A DNA stretch of 64,000 nucleotides from Hylemonella gracilis str. Niagara R (GCF_000600295.1 NZ_JEMG01000001.1:2158477-2222476); one strand, 5' to 3'. Shown: positions 7,301 through 17,783, counted from the stretch's first letter. Translations and numbers: made by a program. The notes: generated by a model not told the origin, from the sequence alone.

Positions 7301-10300
7301 CTAGACAAGCAACTCCAGACGGTGTGATCCACCATCGAGCCGGATGCGCACGCCGCCCGGTTCGCAGGTAACGGCCGCACCGTCCAGCAGGGCATGCATG
7401 CCGCCCTCTTCGCTGGCCGATGCACGCCGCACCTGGATCGCGCATTCGGTCGAGAGCACACGCAACGTGGCCTCGAAGCCGGGCCAGCTTGAGGGCAAGC
7501 AGGGGCTGAGGCGCAGCCAGTCTCCTTCGCGCCGCAGGCCCAGGATGCCCTCAATGCCCGCGCGGTACATCCAGCCGGCCGAGCCCGTGTACCAGGTCCA
7601 TCCACCCCGTCCCACATGGGGTGCCACGGCGTACACGTCGGCGGCCATCACATACGGTTCGACCTGGTAACGCGCGACCGCCGCAGGCGTCAGCGCGTGA
7701 TGGATGGGATTGACGAGGTCGAACAGCGTCGTCGCCTGATCGCCGTCACCCAGCTGGGTAAACGCCAGGGCGGCCCACATGGCCGCATGGCTGTACTGGC
7801 CGCCGTTCTCGCGCAGTCCCGGTGGGTAGCCCTTGATGTAGCCCGGATCCCGCGCCGTCTTGTCGAAGGGCGGCGCCAGCAGCAGGGCCAGCTTTTCGTC
7901 AGGGCGAATCAGATGCCGCGCCAGTGATGCCATGGCCGTGGCCGCGCGTCCGGCGTCGGCGGTGCCACTGAGCACGGCCCATGCCTGGGCGATGGCGTCG
8001 ATGCGGCACTCCTCATTGGCGCTGGCGCCCAGCCAGCTACCGTCGTCGAAGGTCGCGCGGCGGTACCAGGCGCCGTCCCAGGCCTCGCGCTCGATGGCTG
8101 CACGCACGGATTCCGCATGAGCCCGCCAACGGCCAACGCGCGCCGCGTCCCGACCCTGCGCGAGCGGTGCGAACAACGCAATCGTGCGCACCAGCAGCCA
8201 GGCAAGCCACACGCTTTCGCCTCGGCCGCCCGCGCCGACCCGGTTCATGCCATCGTTCCAGTCGCCCGTGCCCATGAGCGGCAGGCCCAGGGCACCGGTG
8301 AGTTCGATGCACTGGTCAAGACCGCGCGCGCAGTGCTCGAACAGCGAGGCGGCTGGTCCGGCGGCCGTGGGCAGGAAGAAGGCATCGTGCTCGCCCGCCT
8401 GCAGGGCCGGGCCGGCCAGGAACGCGACTGGCTCGTCGAGCACCGCGGCATCGTGCGTGGCGTTGACATAGGTCGCGGCGGCGAAAGCCAGCCAGACGCG
8501 ATCGTCCGAGATGCGGGTTCGCACCCCCTGGCCCGAGTGGGGCATCCACCAGTGCTGGACGTCGCCCTCGACGAACTGGCGGCCCGCCGCGCGCAACAGG
8601 TGTAGCCGCGTCTCCTCGGGCTGCGCGAAGGTCAGGGCCATGCCGTCCTGCAACTGGTCCCGGAACCCATAGGCGCCGCTGGCCTGGTAGAAGGCCGAAC
8701 GCGCCCACAGCCGGCAGGCGATGGTCTGGTACAGCAGCCAGCCATTGAGCATGATGTCCATGGCGCGGTTGGGCGTCTTGACCTGAACGGCGCCTAGCGT
8801 GCGCTTCCAGTAGTTCGTGACCTCCGCCAGCACGGCGTCGAGGTCTGCCGCCCGGTAGCGGGCGATCAAGGTTTTCGCGGCTTCCTCGGAAGCACCTTGG
8901 CCCATCAGGGCGCGTAGCTCGATCGACTCGCCGGCGGCCAGTTCCACGACACATTGCAAGGCCGTGCACGGGTCCAAGCCGGCCCCCGTGGCGCCGCAAA
9001 GCGGCTCTTCCCGGAACAGGGCCGCAGGCGCGCCCAGGCCGCCATGGCGTCCCAGGAACTCGGCACGGTCCCCTGTCCAGGTCGTCTGCCGGCCGCCCAG
9101 GTCGGCGAAGGCCACCCGGCCCGGAAAAGCGACACCCCAGGGCCGGCGGACCAGCATCGCGCCGCTGGCCGGGTCCAGGGCGGTGACGACGCCGGGCGCC
9201 GAGGCTCCCCGTGAGGTTCCCAATACCCATTCGACATAGACCGTCACCGACAGGCGGCGCGCCCGGCCCGATCGATTGCGCAAGGTCATGCGCGAGATCT
9301 TCACAGGGTCGTCCAGCGGCACGTACTGCAGCAGTTCGAGCGCGATGCCGTGCGCCTCATGCGCGAAACGGCTGTAGCCCCAGCCATGCCGTGCCTCGTA
9401 GTCTCCACCGTCGCGCCTGGGCTGCGCCGTCGGCGACCACACCATGCCGCTTTCAAGATCCTTCACAAAAAAGGCCTCGCCGGACGGATCGGTCACCGGG
9501 TCGTTCGACCAAGGGGTGAGCTGATTCTCGCGGCTGTTCTCGCACCAGGTGCTGCTGCTGCCTTCGGCGGACACCTGGAATCCGAAGCCGGGATTGGCGA
9601 CCACATTGATCCAGGGCTGGGGCGTCGTCTTTCCGGCCGAGAGATGCACCACGTACTCCCGGCCCCCGTGCGCGAACCCCCCGAGGCCATTGAAGAACTC
9701 CAGATTCCCGGAGGAGGGCTGCTGCGCCGAAGCGGTATCCGTGAGCAACGGCAAACTCTGGGGCGCGGGCAGAGCGGGGCGGCCTGGGTCTTTCATTTCA
9801 GCGGGAAGAAGACGAGCCAGTCCATCAGCGATGGGGCCGTGACGGGCGATGAGCTCGACCCGCGCGGCCGACCGCAGCAAGCCGCAGGCCACACGCCCGA
9901 TCAGGTCCGCGCGCAATGCGTGGACCACTCCCTGCGCGAGACCCTCCTCAAGGCGGCGTCCCGACGGACTGCTGCGCACGGACGCCTCGATCGCGACTTG
10001 CAAGTCCTGCACATAGGAGGCGGCGCGTTCGTTGAGGATCACCAGATCGACCGCGAGTTGCTTCATGTGCCAATACTCATGGGCCCGCAGCAACTGGCGC
10101 ACCTGGTTGATGTCCTCGAGGTCGTCGATGCGCAGCAGCACGATGGGAAGGTCGCCAGAGATCCCATGGGCCCAGAGGCCCGACTGTGCCCCGGCTTCCC
10201 GCCGGAGGAGTTCCGGCGAGGCACGCAGGCGCCGGTCGGTGTAGAGGATTGGCGCCGCCAGGCGCTGGAAATCGGCCGCTTCTTCCGATCCCATGCCCAG

Positions 10301-13300
10301 ATGCCGCAACTGGACCTGGGCCTGCGTCCAGGCCAGCGTGGCGGCCCGGTCGAATGCGCTGCGGTCATGGTGCTGGTCGATCAGATCCAGCAATTCGTTC
10401 CGACTCGGCGCGACGACGGTCCAGAACGCGATCGATGCCGTTCCCCCCGGCGGGATCAGCACGCGCTGGCGCAAAGAGAACACCGAATCCAGCACGCAGC
10501 CCACGGTGTTTGACAGCGGCCGGCCGTCCTGGATGGCGGAGGCTGACGCCGCATCCCGGCCACGGCCCAGAAAACGGGCGCGATCGGACTCATGCTGCGG
10601 CTCGGCCGTGATTTTTCCTTCCACGACGGCGAAGTGCGCGGCCCATATCCGCGGTTCATCTGGCGTGCGTGGGCGGCGGCTCGCGATCAAGGCCCCGAAT
10701 TCCGGCAGGTATTCCGTCAACATGAAGAGCTTGGAGAAGGCAGGATGCGCCGTGTCGGCGGAAGGCGGGGCCAACACCAGCTCGGCATACGAGGTGACAT
10801 CCAGTTCACGCGCGCGCCAGCCGCCGTTGGCCAGTGACAGGCGTCGAACCTCGCAGTCATCCTCTCCGGAAACCAGCACGTCCAGCGTCGCGCTCAGGCT
10901 GCCGTCGCGGTGCACGAAGCTCGCCTTGTCCTCGCTGAACAGCACCTCGCCGGGTCGTGCAAGGGCGGTCATCGGTTGCGGACTGGCGGACCAGGCCTGC
11001 CCGCTGCGCACGTCGCGCAGATAGACGAAGGATCCCCAGCAGTCCCGGGTCGTGTCCTCGTGCCAGCGTGTCACGGCCAGCCCTCGCCAGCGGCTGTAGC
11101 CGCCGCCCGCCGTGGTCAGCATCACGCTGTAGCGTCCGTTGGACAACAGATGCGTGATGGGCGCTGGGCCGGTCAAGTTGGTGGACAGGTAGCGCGCCGT
11201 CGGCGCCTGCACCTTGATGTCCTCACGCAAGGTTCTGACTTCCTCGGCGCGCGGGTGCTCGACCACCACATCGCGCGGCATGCGCTCCTGCAGCAAAAGC
11301 TCGCAGGCCTGGATCATCGGTTCTCGGTGAAAGCGCGCGCGCATGACGCCATCCATCAGGACATTGGCCAGCGCCACGATGGTCATGCCCTGGTGGTGGG
11401 CCATGTAGCTGCGCACGACCGCCACTTTCTTGCCGTCGGGGATGCGCGACTGCGTGAAGTCAAGCGCCTCACAATAGCCATGCCGGCCCAGCCCGCCCCA
11501 GGCGGCGAGACGGACGTGGTTGAGACAGGCGGCCACGGGATCCACCATGGCCGCCAGGCTGGTGGCATAAGGCGCCACCACCCGATCTTCGGCCAGACCG
11601 CGCTTGAGCCCGAGGCCGGGCACGCCGAAATTGGCGTACTGGTAGGTGAGTTCCAGGTCGCGGGCGTTGTAGGCCGACTCCGAGATGCCCCAGGGGATGC
11701 CGAGGCAGTGCCCGTAGTCCACCTGCCGCTGCACCACCAGCCTGTTGGTCTGTTCGAGCAGGCTGCCGGCGGGCGCGCGCATCACCAGCGAGGGCATCAG
11801 GTACTCGAACATGGAGCCGGACCAGGAGATCAGCGCGGCCCTCCCGCCGATCGAGGTGGCGGCACGGCCGAGGCGGAACCAGTGCCGTGTCGGTGCATCG
11901 CCCTTGGCGATGGCGAACAGGCTGGCCAGGCGCGCCTCCGAAGCCAGCAAGTCATAACAGCCGGTGTCCAGCCGCTGGTCGGCCAGTGAATAACCGATGG
12001 ACAGCAGACGCCGCGCGGGGTCCATGAGAAAGGCAAAGTCCATGGCGAGCGCCATCTCGCGCGCCGTATCGGCAAGCGACTGCAGCCGGTCGGCCAGCGC
12101 TTGCGGTTTTTGCGCCTGCGGCCGATCTCGCGCATGCGAGGCAGCTGAGCGGCCCACGGCGTCGATCCAGAACACCAGGTCCGTCGCGTCGTCCTGCCGA
12201 GACGGCCACAAGTTGCGTGCGGTGTGGGCCGCTTTCGCGGCCAGGCGTTCCAGCACTGGCGCGATGGCCTCGACACTGCGCGGCCCTTGCAATTGCCCCA
12301 ACATGTCGGTCATCTGCATGCGCAAGCGAGCCGCGGGTCCGCCCGCATCTTCGGGCAGCATGGCCACGGCCTGGAGTGCCAGTTGCAGCGCGTCGTCCAT
12401 GCCGACCCTGGCCGCTGCCGAGGGCACGCCATCGCGCCATTCCTCGCAGGCATTGGCCAGCGCCACCAGATGGCCTGCCAGGTTGCCACTGTCCACGGAC
12501 GAGACATAGGGAGGTTCGAGCACGCGAAGATCCGCGGTACCGTACCAGTTGAAGAAGTGGCCCCTGTGCCGCGGCAAGCCACGCAAGGTGGTCAGCGTGG
12601 CCTCCAGGCGCTCGACCGTGTCCAGCGTGCCGGCCCAGCCGAAATCACGCGCGGCCACGGTGGACAGCAGATAGAGCCCGATGTTGGTGGGCGAGGTGCG
12701 CCGCGCCAGCACCGGCTGCGGGTCTTCCTGGAAATTGTCTGGCGGCAGCATGTGGTCCGCCGGGGTCACGCAGGTTTCGAAGTAACGCCAGGTGCGCCGG
12801 GCCGTCAGGCGCAGGGCGTGGATGTCCGCCGGACACAGCGCCTGCCTCCGGGCCAAGGCGGGCGGCTTGCTGGACCACAAGGCCAGCGCCGGCGCGGCGA
12901 GCCACAGCAAGGCGAAGGGCCAAACGAGCAAGGCGGTCGCCGCCGGCACGGCTACCAGCACGCCGATCGCCAGCGCCAGGCCCACCGTCGTGCCCGGGGC
13001 CATCTGGCGATAACAAGCCGCCAGGCCAGGACGGGTGCGCTTGCCCGACTGCGCGCTGCTCGTCCATTCGAGCAGGTGCCGTCGCGTGACGAACAGGCGC
13101 CCCAGGGTGCGCGCGATGGCGTCGCCCATGCGCCATGCCTGATCCACCAGAAAGGCCAGATTCAGACCCAGTTGGAGCATGGCCAGCCTCAGGTCGGTCG
13201 TGAATGCGCCGGTGTGGCGACGCATGCGGGCGCCTGGGCGACGCGGCCAGATGCCGACCAGCAAGGGCAGCAGCATGGGAAAGCCGACGCAAACCAGCAC

Positions 13301-15856
13301 CAGCAGCACGGCCCAGGGGGCCACCGCCGCTGGCAGCAACCAGGCGCAGACCAGGGCCAGCAGCGTAGAAGGCGCCTGCAGCGAGCGCCGCAGGTTGTCG
13401 AACATCTTCCAGCGACCGATGGGGGGAATGGCGTGCACGCCGTCCTGGCGCCCGAACAGCCACGGCAGCAGTTGCCAGTCGCCCCGGGTCCAGCGATGCT
13501 GGCGCGCGGCCGCGACGTCGTACCGCGCTGGCGCCTGCTCGATCAGTTCGACGTCGGTGGTCAGTCCGGCGCGCGCGAAGACCCCCTCGAACAGGTCATG
13601 GCTCAGCATCGTGTTGTCGGGCACCCGGCCCCGCATCGATGCCTCGAAGGCGTCGATGTCGTAAATGCCTTTGCCGGTGAAGGAGCCTTCCCCGAAAAGA
13701 TCCTGGTAGACGTCCGACACCGCCGTCGCGTAGGGGTCCATCCCGGCGGGACTGGACGATATCCGCTGGTACACGGACCCCTCCTGGCCCATGGGCAGCG
13801 ACGGCGTGATGCGCGGCTGAAGAATGGCATACCCCCCCACGACGCGCTGTGACCCGGCATCGAAACGCGGCTGACTCAGCGGGTGGGCCATCTTTCCGAC
13901 CAGTTTCAGCACCGCGTCGCGCGGCAGCCGCGTGTCGGCGTCGAGCGAGAGCACGTAGCGCACGCCATCCGGGACCACCAGCGGGGCTTCGCCGGACGCC
14001 ATGAAACTGGTGTCGGTCGCACCGCGCAACAGCCGGTTGAGCTCATGCAGCTTGCCGCGCTTGCGCTCCCAGCCCATCCACACGCCTTCGGACGCGTTGT
14101 AGATGCGGCGCCGGTGCAGCAGCATGAAGCGCGGGCCCGCGGGCGCCGGACCATGGCGCCGATTCAGCGCCGCGATGCCTTCGACGGCGACGGCCAGGAG
14201 CGCCTCGTCCGAGGACAGACATTCGCGGTCGGCATCCATGCCGTCGGTCAGCAGGGCCAGCACGATGTCACCGCCACCGCTGGAAAGATAGTGGACTTCC
14301 AGCCGTTCGACCTGCTCCAGGAGATCGTCTTTTCCGGTCAACAGCGTCGGTACGGCGACCAGAGTGCGCAGCGACGTCGGCACGCCCTCCACGAGCGCCA
14401 GGCCGGGCAGGGCCACGGCGCCAAAGCGCCAGACCACCAGGCGGTTGACGAGCGACGCCACCAGTTCCGATGTCGGCAACAGCAAGGCCAGCAGCCATAG
14501 CGCCAGAACGCCGGCATGACTGGTGGCATGGCCGCCGTCGATGGCCGGCAGGATGACCAGCACCCAGGCCAACCCGAGCAGAAGGGCCGTCACCCCGGTG
14601 ATCGCGGTGGCGTAGGCGGCAATGCCCTGAAAGCCTGGCCAGCGGCCCATGCGCGTGCGCAGCGTGGGCCTGTAGCCGACGGCCTGCTCCAGGGCGACGC
14701 GGCCTTCGGCAATCAGGTGGTAGCCAGGATCTTCGACCCGTGCCCGCTCGCGTGCATCGACGCGCGCGGCGCCCGCGGTGCGCCCGGCCAGCAGGGTCCG
14801 CTCGGCGACTTCCAGCTCCGAGCAAGGCGAGCCACGCGCCAGATGCTCGATCGCGCCGCGATAGCGGTCGCGGGTCGGGAAGTCCATGGCCGCAAATGCG
14901 CTGCCCGCGCGCAACTTGGCATCGACCGGGCTGACGCTCTCGAAAAATTCCTGCCAGTCGATGTCGGAGATCAGCCGCAGGCTGGTGATCGCGTTTCGCA
15001 CCGAGATGTTGGAAGCGCCCAAGCGTTGCTGCGCATGCGCGACGACCTCGTCGATGGAGGCCCCTTGCTGGGCCAGCCGCTCTTCCAGCCATCCCAGCGC
15101 CGGCATCACCAGTGGATCCCGGTCTCGCAAGCGCTTGGCCAACTGCGCGGCGAAAAGCTCGGACAGCGGCTGCGGCGAGCGCAAGGCGATGTCTTCTTCG
15201 AGCGCGGCACGCGCGCTGCTGCTTTCGATCAGGCGATTCGCAAGCCTGTCCGCATCCGCGCGAGCCACGCAGCCCGCCGTGATCTGGTCGGCAAGGCGAC
15301 GCAGGTTTTCGATCAGCACGATGCGCAGCGTGATCGCAACCGCCCACAGCTCGCCGATGGTCAGTGCTTCGACCTGCTGGTAGGAAACGATGAACCGTCT
15401 CAGGATGTCGGTGTCGAGGTGGCTGTCGGTGTGCGCGACGAAGGCCCAGGCGATCCCGAAGACGCGGGGGTAACCGACGAACGGACCCGTCGTCAACTTG
15501 GGCAACTGCCGGTAGTAGTTGGCTGGCAGATCGGCACGGATTTCACGGATCTGCTGCTCGATCAGATGGTAGTTGTCGAGCAGCCATTCGGCAGCCGGTA
15601 CCCCACGTCGCCCCGCTTCGAGTTCGTTCGCGCTGGTGCGATAGGCGAGGAGCAGCACCCGCGCATTGGCATCCAGCCGTCGGTGCAATGAGGGAACCGG
15701 CAAAGGCCTGGAGGCCACGGGCTGGGCCAAGGCCAGGCTCTTGGCATGCTGTTCAAGCCGATCGGCCCCGAAGAGTTCCTCGCGAACAGGTGCCTGGTCC
15801 ATCCAGAAAGGAGGCGCTCTGCACGGAGCGAAGATGCGAGACAGCAAAGCATTCAT
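7301..15856 (-). CDS. ndvB: Cyclic beta-1,2-glucan synthase (NdvB-type, GT84 plus GH94)
   Basis: A very large membrane enzyme of 2,851 residues, the size usual for NdvB/Cgs. Hydrophobic segments lie near residues 410-440, 445-475, 835-875 and 955-1000. Between the first two groups is the GT84 glucosyltransferase region: acidic motif LDADTRLPRDA near residue 640 and QHRWTRGDWQLLPW near 787. The C-terminal 1,200 residues are two beta-sandwich and (alpha/alpha)6 GH94 phosphorylase modules with catalytic aspartate motif GTGDWNDGMNR near residue 2,530, expected to set ring size. The start is the ATG at 15856 after GGAT. No ndvA-like exporter is adjacent. The product is a periplasmic osmoregulated or host-interaction glucan. 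Confidence 0.92.
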   Translation of the reverse strand: MNALLSRIFAPCRAPPFWMDQAPVREELFGADRLEQHAKSLALAQPVASRPLPVPSLHRRLDANARVLLLAYRTSANELEAGRRGVPAAEWLLDNYHLIEQQIREIRADLPANYYRQLPKLTTGPFVGYPRVFGIAWAFVAHTDSHLDTDILRRFIVSYQQVEALTIGELWAVAITLRIVLIENLRRLADQITAGCVARADADRLANRLIESSSARAALEEDIALRSPQPLSELFAAQLAKRLRDRDPLVMPALGWLEERLAQQGASIDEVVAHAQQRLGASNISVRNAITSLRLISDIDWQEFFESVSPVDAKLRAGSAFAAMDFPTRDRYRGAIEHLARGSPCSELEVAERTLLAGRTAGAARVDARERARVEDPGYHLIAEGRVALEQAVGYRPTLRTRMGRWPGFQGIAAYATAITGVTALLLGLAWVLVILPAIDGGHATSHAGVLALWLLALLLPTSELVASLVNRLVVWRFGAVALPGLALVEGVPTSLRTLVAVPTLLTGKDDLLEQVERLEVHYLSSGGGDIVLALLTDGMDADRECLSSDEALLAVAVEGIAALNRRHGPAPAGPRFMLLHRRRIYNASEGVWMGWERKRGKLHELNRLLRGATDTSFMASGEAPLVVPDGVRYVLSLDADTRLPRDAVLKLVGKMAHPLSQPRFDAGSQRVVGGYAILQPRITPSLPMGQEGSVYQRISSSPAGMDPYATAVSDVYQDLFGEGSFTGKGIYDIDAFEASMRGRVPDNTMLSHDLFEGVFARAGLTTDVELIEQAPARYDVAAARQHRWTRGDWQLLPWLFGRQDGVHAIPPIGRWKMFDNLRRSLQAPSTLLALVCAWLLPAAVAPWAVLLVLVCVGFPMLLPLLVGIWPRRPGARMRRHTGAFTTDLRLAMLQLGLNLAFLVDQAWRMGDAIARTLGRLFVTRRHLLEWTSSAQSGKRTRPGLAACYRQMAPGTTVGLALAIGVLVAVPAATALLVWPFALLWLAAPALALWSSKPPALARRQALCPADIHALRLTARRTWRYFETCVTPADHMLPPDNFQEDPQPVLARRTSPTNIGLYLLSTVAARDFGWAGTLDTVERLEATLTTLRGLPRHRGHFFNWYGTADLRVLEPPYVSSVDSGNLAGHLVALANACEEWRDGVPSAAARVGMDDALQLALQAVAMLPEDAGGPAARLRMQMTDMLGQLQGPRSVEAIAPVLERLAAKAAHTARNLWPSRQDDATDLVFWIDAVGRSAASHARDRPQAQKPQALADRLQSLADTAREMALAMDFAFLMDPARRLLSIGYSLADQRLDTGCYDLLASEARLASLFAIAKGDAPTRHWFRLGRAATSIGGRAALISWSGSMFEYLMPSLVMRAPAGSLLEQTNRLVVQRQVDYGHCLGIPWGISESAYNARDLELTYQYANFGVPGLGLKRGLAEDRVVAPYATSLAAMVDPVAACLNHVRLAAWGGLGRHGYCEALDFTQSRIPDGKKVAVVRSYMAHHQGMTIVALANVLMDGVMRARFHREPMIQACELLLQERMPRDVVVEHPRAEEVRTLREDIKVQAPTARYLSTNLTGPAPITHLLSNGRYSVMLTTAGGGYSRWRGLAVTRWHEDTTRDCWGSFVYLRDVRSGQAWSASPQPMTALARPGEVLFSEDKASFVHRDGSLSATLDVLVSGEDDCEVRRLSLANGGWRARELDVTSYAELVLAPPSADTAHPAFSKLFMLTEYLPEFGALIASRRPRTPDEPRIWAAHFAVVEGKITAEPQHESDRARFLGRGRDAASASAIQDGRPLSNTVGCVLDSVFSLRQRVLIPPGGTASIAFWTVVAPSRNELLDLIDQHHDRSAFDRAATLAWTQAQVQLRHLGMGSEEAADFQRLAAPILYTDRRLRASPELLRREAGAQSGLWAHGISGDLPIVLLRIDDLEDINQVRQLLRAHEYWHMKQLAVDLVILNERAASYVQDLQVAIEASVRSSPSGRRLEEGLAQGVVHALRADLIGRVACGLLRSAARVELIARHGPIADGLARLLPAEMKDPGRPALPAPQSLPLLTDTASAQQPSSGNLEFFNGLGGFAHGGREYVVHLSAGKTTPQPWINVVANPGFGFQVSAEGSSSTWCENSRENQLTPWSNDPVTDPSGEAFFVKDLESGMVWSPTAQPRRDGGDYEARHGWGYSRFAHEAHGIALELLQYVPLDDPVKISRMTLRNRSGRARRLSVTVYVEWVLGTSRGASAPGVVTALDPASGAMLVRRPWGVAFPGRVAFADLGGRQTTWTGDRAEFLGRHGGLGAPAALFREEPLCGATGAGLDPCTALQCVVELAAGESIELRALMGQGASEEAAKTLIARYRAADLDAVLAEVTNYWKRTLGAVQVKTPNRAMDIMLNGWLLYQTIACRLWARSAFYQASGAYGFRDQLQDGMALTFAQPEETRLHLLRAAGRQFVEGDVQHWWMPHSGQGVRTRISDDRVWLAFAAATYVNATHDAAVLDEPVAFLAGPALQAGEHDAFFLPTAAGPAASLFEHCARGLDQCIELTGALGLPLMGTGDWNDGMNRVGAGGRGESVWLAWLLVRTIALFAPLAQGRDAARVGRWRAHAESVRAAIEREAWDGAWYRRATFDDGSWLGASANEECRIDAIAQAWAVLSGTADAGRAATAMASLARHLIRPDEKLALLLAPPFDKTARDPGYIKGYPPGLRENGGQYSHAAMWAALAFTQLGDGDQATTLFDLVNPIHHALTPAAVARYQVEPYVMAADVYAVAPHVGRGGWTWYTGSAGWMYRAGIEGILGLRREGDWLRLSPCLPSSWPGFEATLRVLSTECAIQVRRASASEEGGMHALLDGAAVTCEPGGVRIRLDGGSHRLELLV

Positions 15857-16238
15857 GGGTATCCAGTCCGACAGTTTCTTGCACGCTACTCCTAATCGGC
15901 CCCGGTGTCCGGGCGGAGCAGCACGTCGGATGATCGATTCGCGCGTGGCGGTGAAGCAGGGCCTGGCCACGCTGCGACCATCCAAGCACCATCGCGGCCA
16001 TGGGTTTCGCGACCCCAGCGATGGACCATCCCGAAAAACATAAGTTCGGAAAACGCGCACGCAAGCCGCATAAGGTGTACTATGGCTTCGTTGAAATGTG
16101 CAAGGCCATCATTGCCTCGGTCTTTATTCGCTTCCCCGGATTCTTCCGGCGGCCGTGTCAAACTTCCCTCGATGATTTTCTTGGCGTCTCTTCCCCGGGC
16201 GCGCTTTTGCGTTCTGGAAACTTCGAAAGGAAATCACC
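15857..16238 (+). promoter_or_regulatory. Divergent upstream region of ndvB and csp, probable csp leader
   Basis: This 382-bp stretch holds no supportable gene. It must carry the leftward ndvB promoter and the rightward cold-shock promoter. A TACTAT box at about 16078-16083 is a possible -10 for the cold-shock gene, which would give an mRNA leader of about 150 bases. Long leaders are typical of cspA-family genes, where they fold in a temperature-dependent way. The ribosome binding site AAAGGA lies just before the ATG at 16239. Confidence 0.35.
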
Positions 16239-16451
16239 ATGACGACACAGACCGGAACCGTGAAATGGTTCAACGAAGGCAAGGGCTTTGGCTTCATCGC
16301 CCCCGATCAAGGTGGCAAGGACCTCTTTGCCCACTTCCGTGAAATCCAGGGCGGCGGCTTCAAGACCTTGACCGAGAACCAGCATGTGCAGTTCGAGGTC
16401 ACCGAGGGTGCCAAGGGCCCACAAGCCTCCAACATTCGTGCAGTGAGCTGA
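16239..16451 (+). CDS. Cold-shock protein, CspA family
   Basis: A 70-residue cold-shock domain protein, nearly all one OB-fold. It begins [15 protein letters not shown], which contains RNP1 (KGFGFI), followed by RNP2 in the form DLFAHF; the usual form is DVFVHF. It binds single-stranded RNA or DNA and prevents secondary structure at low temperature or in growth transitions. AAAGGA precedes the ATG, and a clear intrinsic terminator follows at 16519-16548, so it is likely monocistronic. Confidence 0.96.
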   Translation: MTTQTGTVKWFNEGKGFGFIAPDQGGKDLFAHFREIQGGGFKTLTENQHVQFEVTEGAKGPQASNIRAVS

Positions 16452-16518
16452 TGCGCCTGCAGACCTGAGGGCCCCATCGGGCCAACGGGTCCAGCCACTC
16501 GGTTTGCACCGATGGCTC

Positions 16519-16548
16519 GAAGCGCGGCTTGTCCGCGCTTCTTTTTTT
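16519..16548 (+). terminator. Intrinsic terminator after the cold-shock gene
   Basis: A perfect 9-bp stem, GAAGCGCGG (16519-16527) and CCGCGCTTC (16533-16541), with loop CTTGT, is followed directly by seven T residues. It is a textbook rho-independent terminator separating csp from the protease gene. Confidence 0.93.
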
Positions 16549-16565
16549 GGGAAGGCGCATGTGCC

Positions 16566-17579
16566 ATGAAGAATCTGCAGGAAGCCACGGAGCGCATCTG
16601 CGAGCTCAAAGGCAGCCTGGTCGCCCTGGACGCCTTGCTACCGGCGCTGCTGGAAACGCTGCCGCCGACCGCGCACGCCGCACTGACGCGTTCGTTCGAA
16701 GCGCATGCCGAGGCGGCGCGAACCGTCATGCTGAACACCACCATGTCGGACCATGTGATGGCTGCGTTCGAGCGCGACGTGGTCAGGACACGCGCGGTGC
16801 TGGCCGGCACGCTGTCGCCCCAGCGGGTGCCGGATTCGCGCCACGCGGTCGAGGCGGTGCTGTTGGCGACGACGCATATCCGAACCTTCCGGGGATCGCA
16901 TCTGTCGACAGGTGCCAGCGGGTTTTTCTTTTGCCGCGACGAGCGCCTGTTCCTGGTGACGAACCGGCATGTCTTTCTCGACGAGCCGAGCGTCCATCTT
17001 CCGGACCGCATCGAGATCGAGTTGCATACCGATGACAGCGATCTGCGGCAATACGCGACTTTCTCGATACCGCTGTACGGCAACGGCCTGGCGCTGTGGC
17101 GGGAGACCACCGACACGGCCGGTCCGGTGGATGTCGCGGTCATCGAACTCCAGGCCGACCGCCTGCCCGCAGGCGCGGTGCTGCAGGCCTTCGACACCGC
17201 GCACCTGGCTTGCGAGGAAGAAGACGTGGCCATCGGGGACGCGCTCATGGTCATCGGCTTTCCGCTGGGGTTCCATGACACGGTGCATCACCTGGCCGTT
17301 GCCCGCAGCGCATCGATCGCTTCCGCGTATGGGGTGCGCTTCCAGCAGCAGGGCTATTTCCTGACCGACGCCAGGACGCACCGCGGCAGCAGCGGCGCGC
17401 CCGTGCTGCGCCGCAGGAGCGGCCAAGGTGGCAGTTCGTCGCTAGCGACCTGGCAGTTGCTTGGGGTGCATTCCACGCGCATGGACATGCGGACCCGAGA
17501 TCAGGTCCAAGACGAGTCGCTCGGACTCAACTGCGCCTGGTATGCCGACGTCCTGATGGTGCTGACCGAGCCAACATAG
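16566..17579 (+). CDS. Trypsin-like serine protease domain protein
   Basis: A 337-residue protein. The first 100 residues are helical with no signal peptide or membrane segment. From about residue 105 a chymotrypsin/HtrA-like protease fold is visible, with the triad as histidine in VTNRHVF, aspartate in PVDVAVIEL, and serine in HRGSSGAPV. The segment IGFPLGFHD also fits trypsin_2 peptidases. The absence of an export signal suggests a cytoplasmic enzyme. The ATG at 16566 was chosen because the next upstream start (16512) lies inside the csp terminator. The target is unknown. Confidence 0.8.
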   Translation: MKNLQEATERICELKGSLVALDALLPALLETLPPTAHAALTRSFEAHAEAARTVMLNTTMSDHVMAAFERDVVRTRAVLAGTLSPQRVPDSRHAVEAVLLATTHIRTFRGSHLSTGASGFFFCRDERLFLVTNRHVFLDEPSVHLPDRIEIELHTDDSDLRQYATFSIPLYGNGLALWRETTDTAGPVDVAVIELQADRLPAGAVLQAFDTAHLACEEEDVAIGDALMVIGFPLGFHDTVHHLAVARSASIASAYGVRFQQQGYFLTDARTHRGSSGAPVLRRRSGQGGSSSLATWQLLGVHSTRMDMRTRDQVQDESLGLNCAWYADVLMVLTEPT

Positions 17580-17688
17580 TTCCGCGCTCGGGATGGCTGG
17601 CGTTGGATGGGGCTTGTCATTTCTGCAAGCGCCATGCCGCGATGTGATTGGCCTGCCGGTCAGTCCTATTGCCGCAGCATCATGATGC

Positions 17689-17704
17689 TGACTTGCGAAC
17701 CTCA
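17689..17704. promoter_or_regulatory. Probable auxiliary LacI-family operator
   Basis: TGACTTGCGAACCTCA matches 13 of the 16 central bases of the perfect palindrome at 17784-17807 and keeps its right half intact. The centres are 99 bp apart, a spacing compatible with repressor looping. A separate perfect 16-bp palindrome, CAGCATCATGATGCTG at 17675-17690, abuts it on the left and could bind another factor. Confidence 0.5.
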
Positions 17705-17783
17705 TTTTTCTCCTTGAAGAATCTCTTCATCCTTCATAACGCTTGAAAATCAACTCTATTTCATCGCGTAAACCCCGATCGTG

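Noticed and set aside
7301-16060. Start of the glucan synthase at 16060 rather than 15856
   Set aside because: The extra 68 residues are arginine-rich, overlap the csp upstream region and lack NdvB similarity; the ATG at 15856 has GGAT just upstream.
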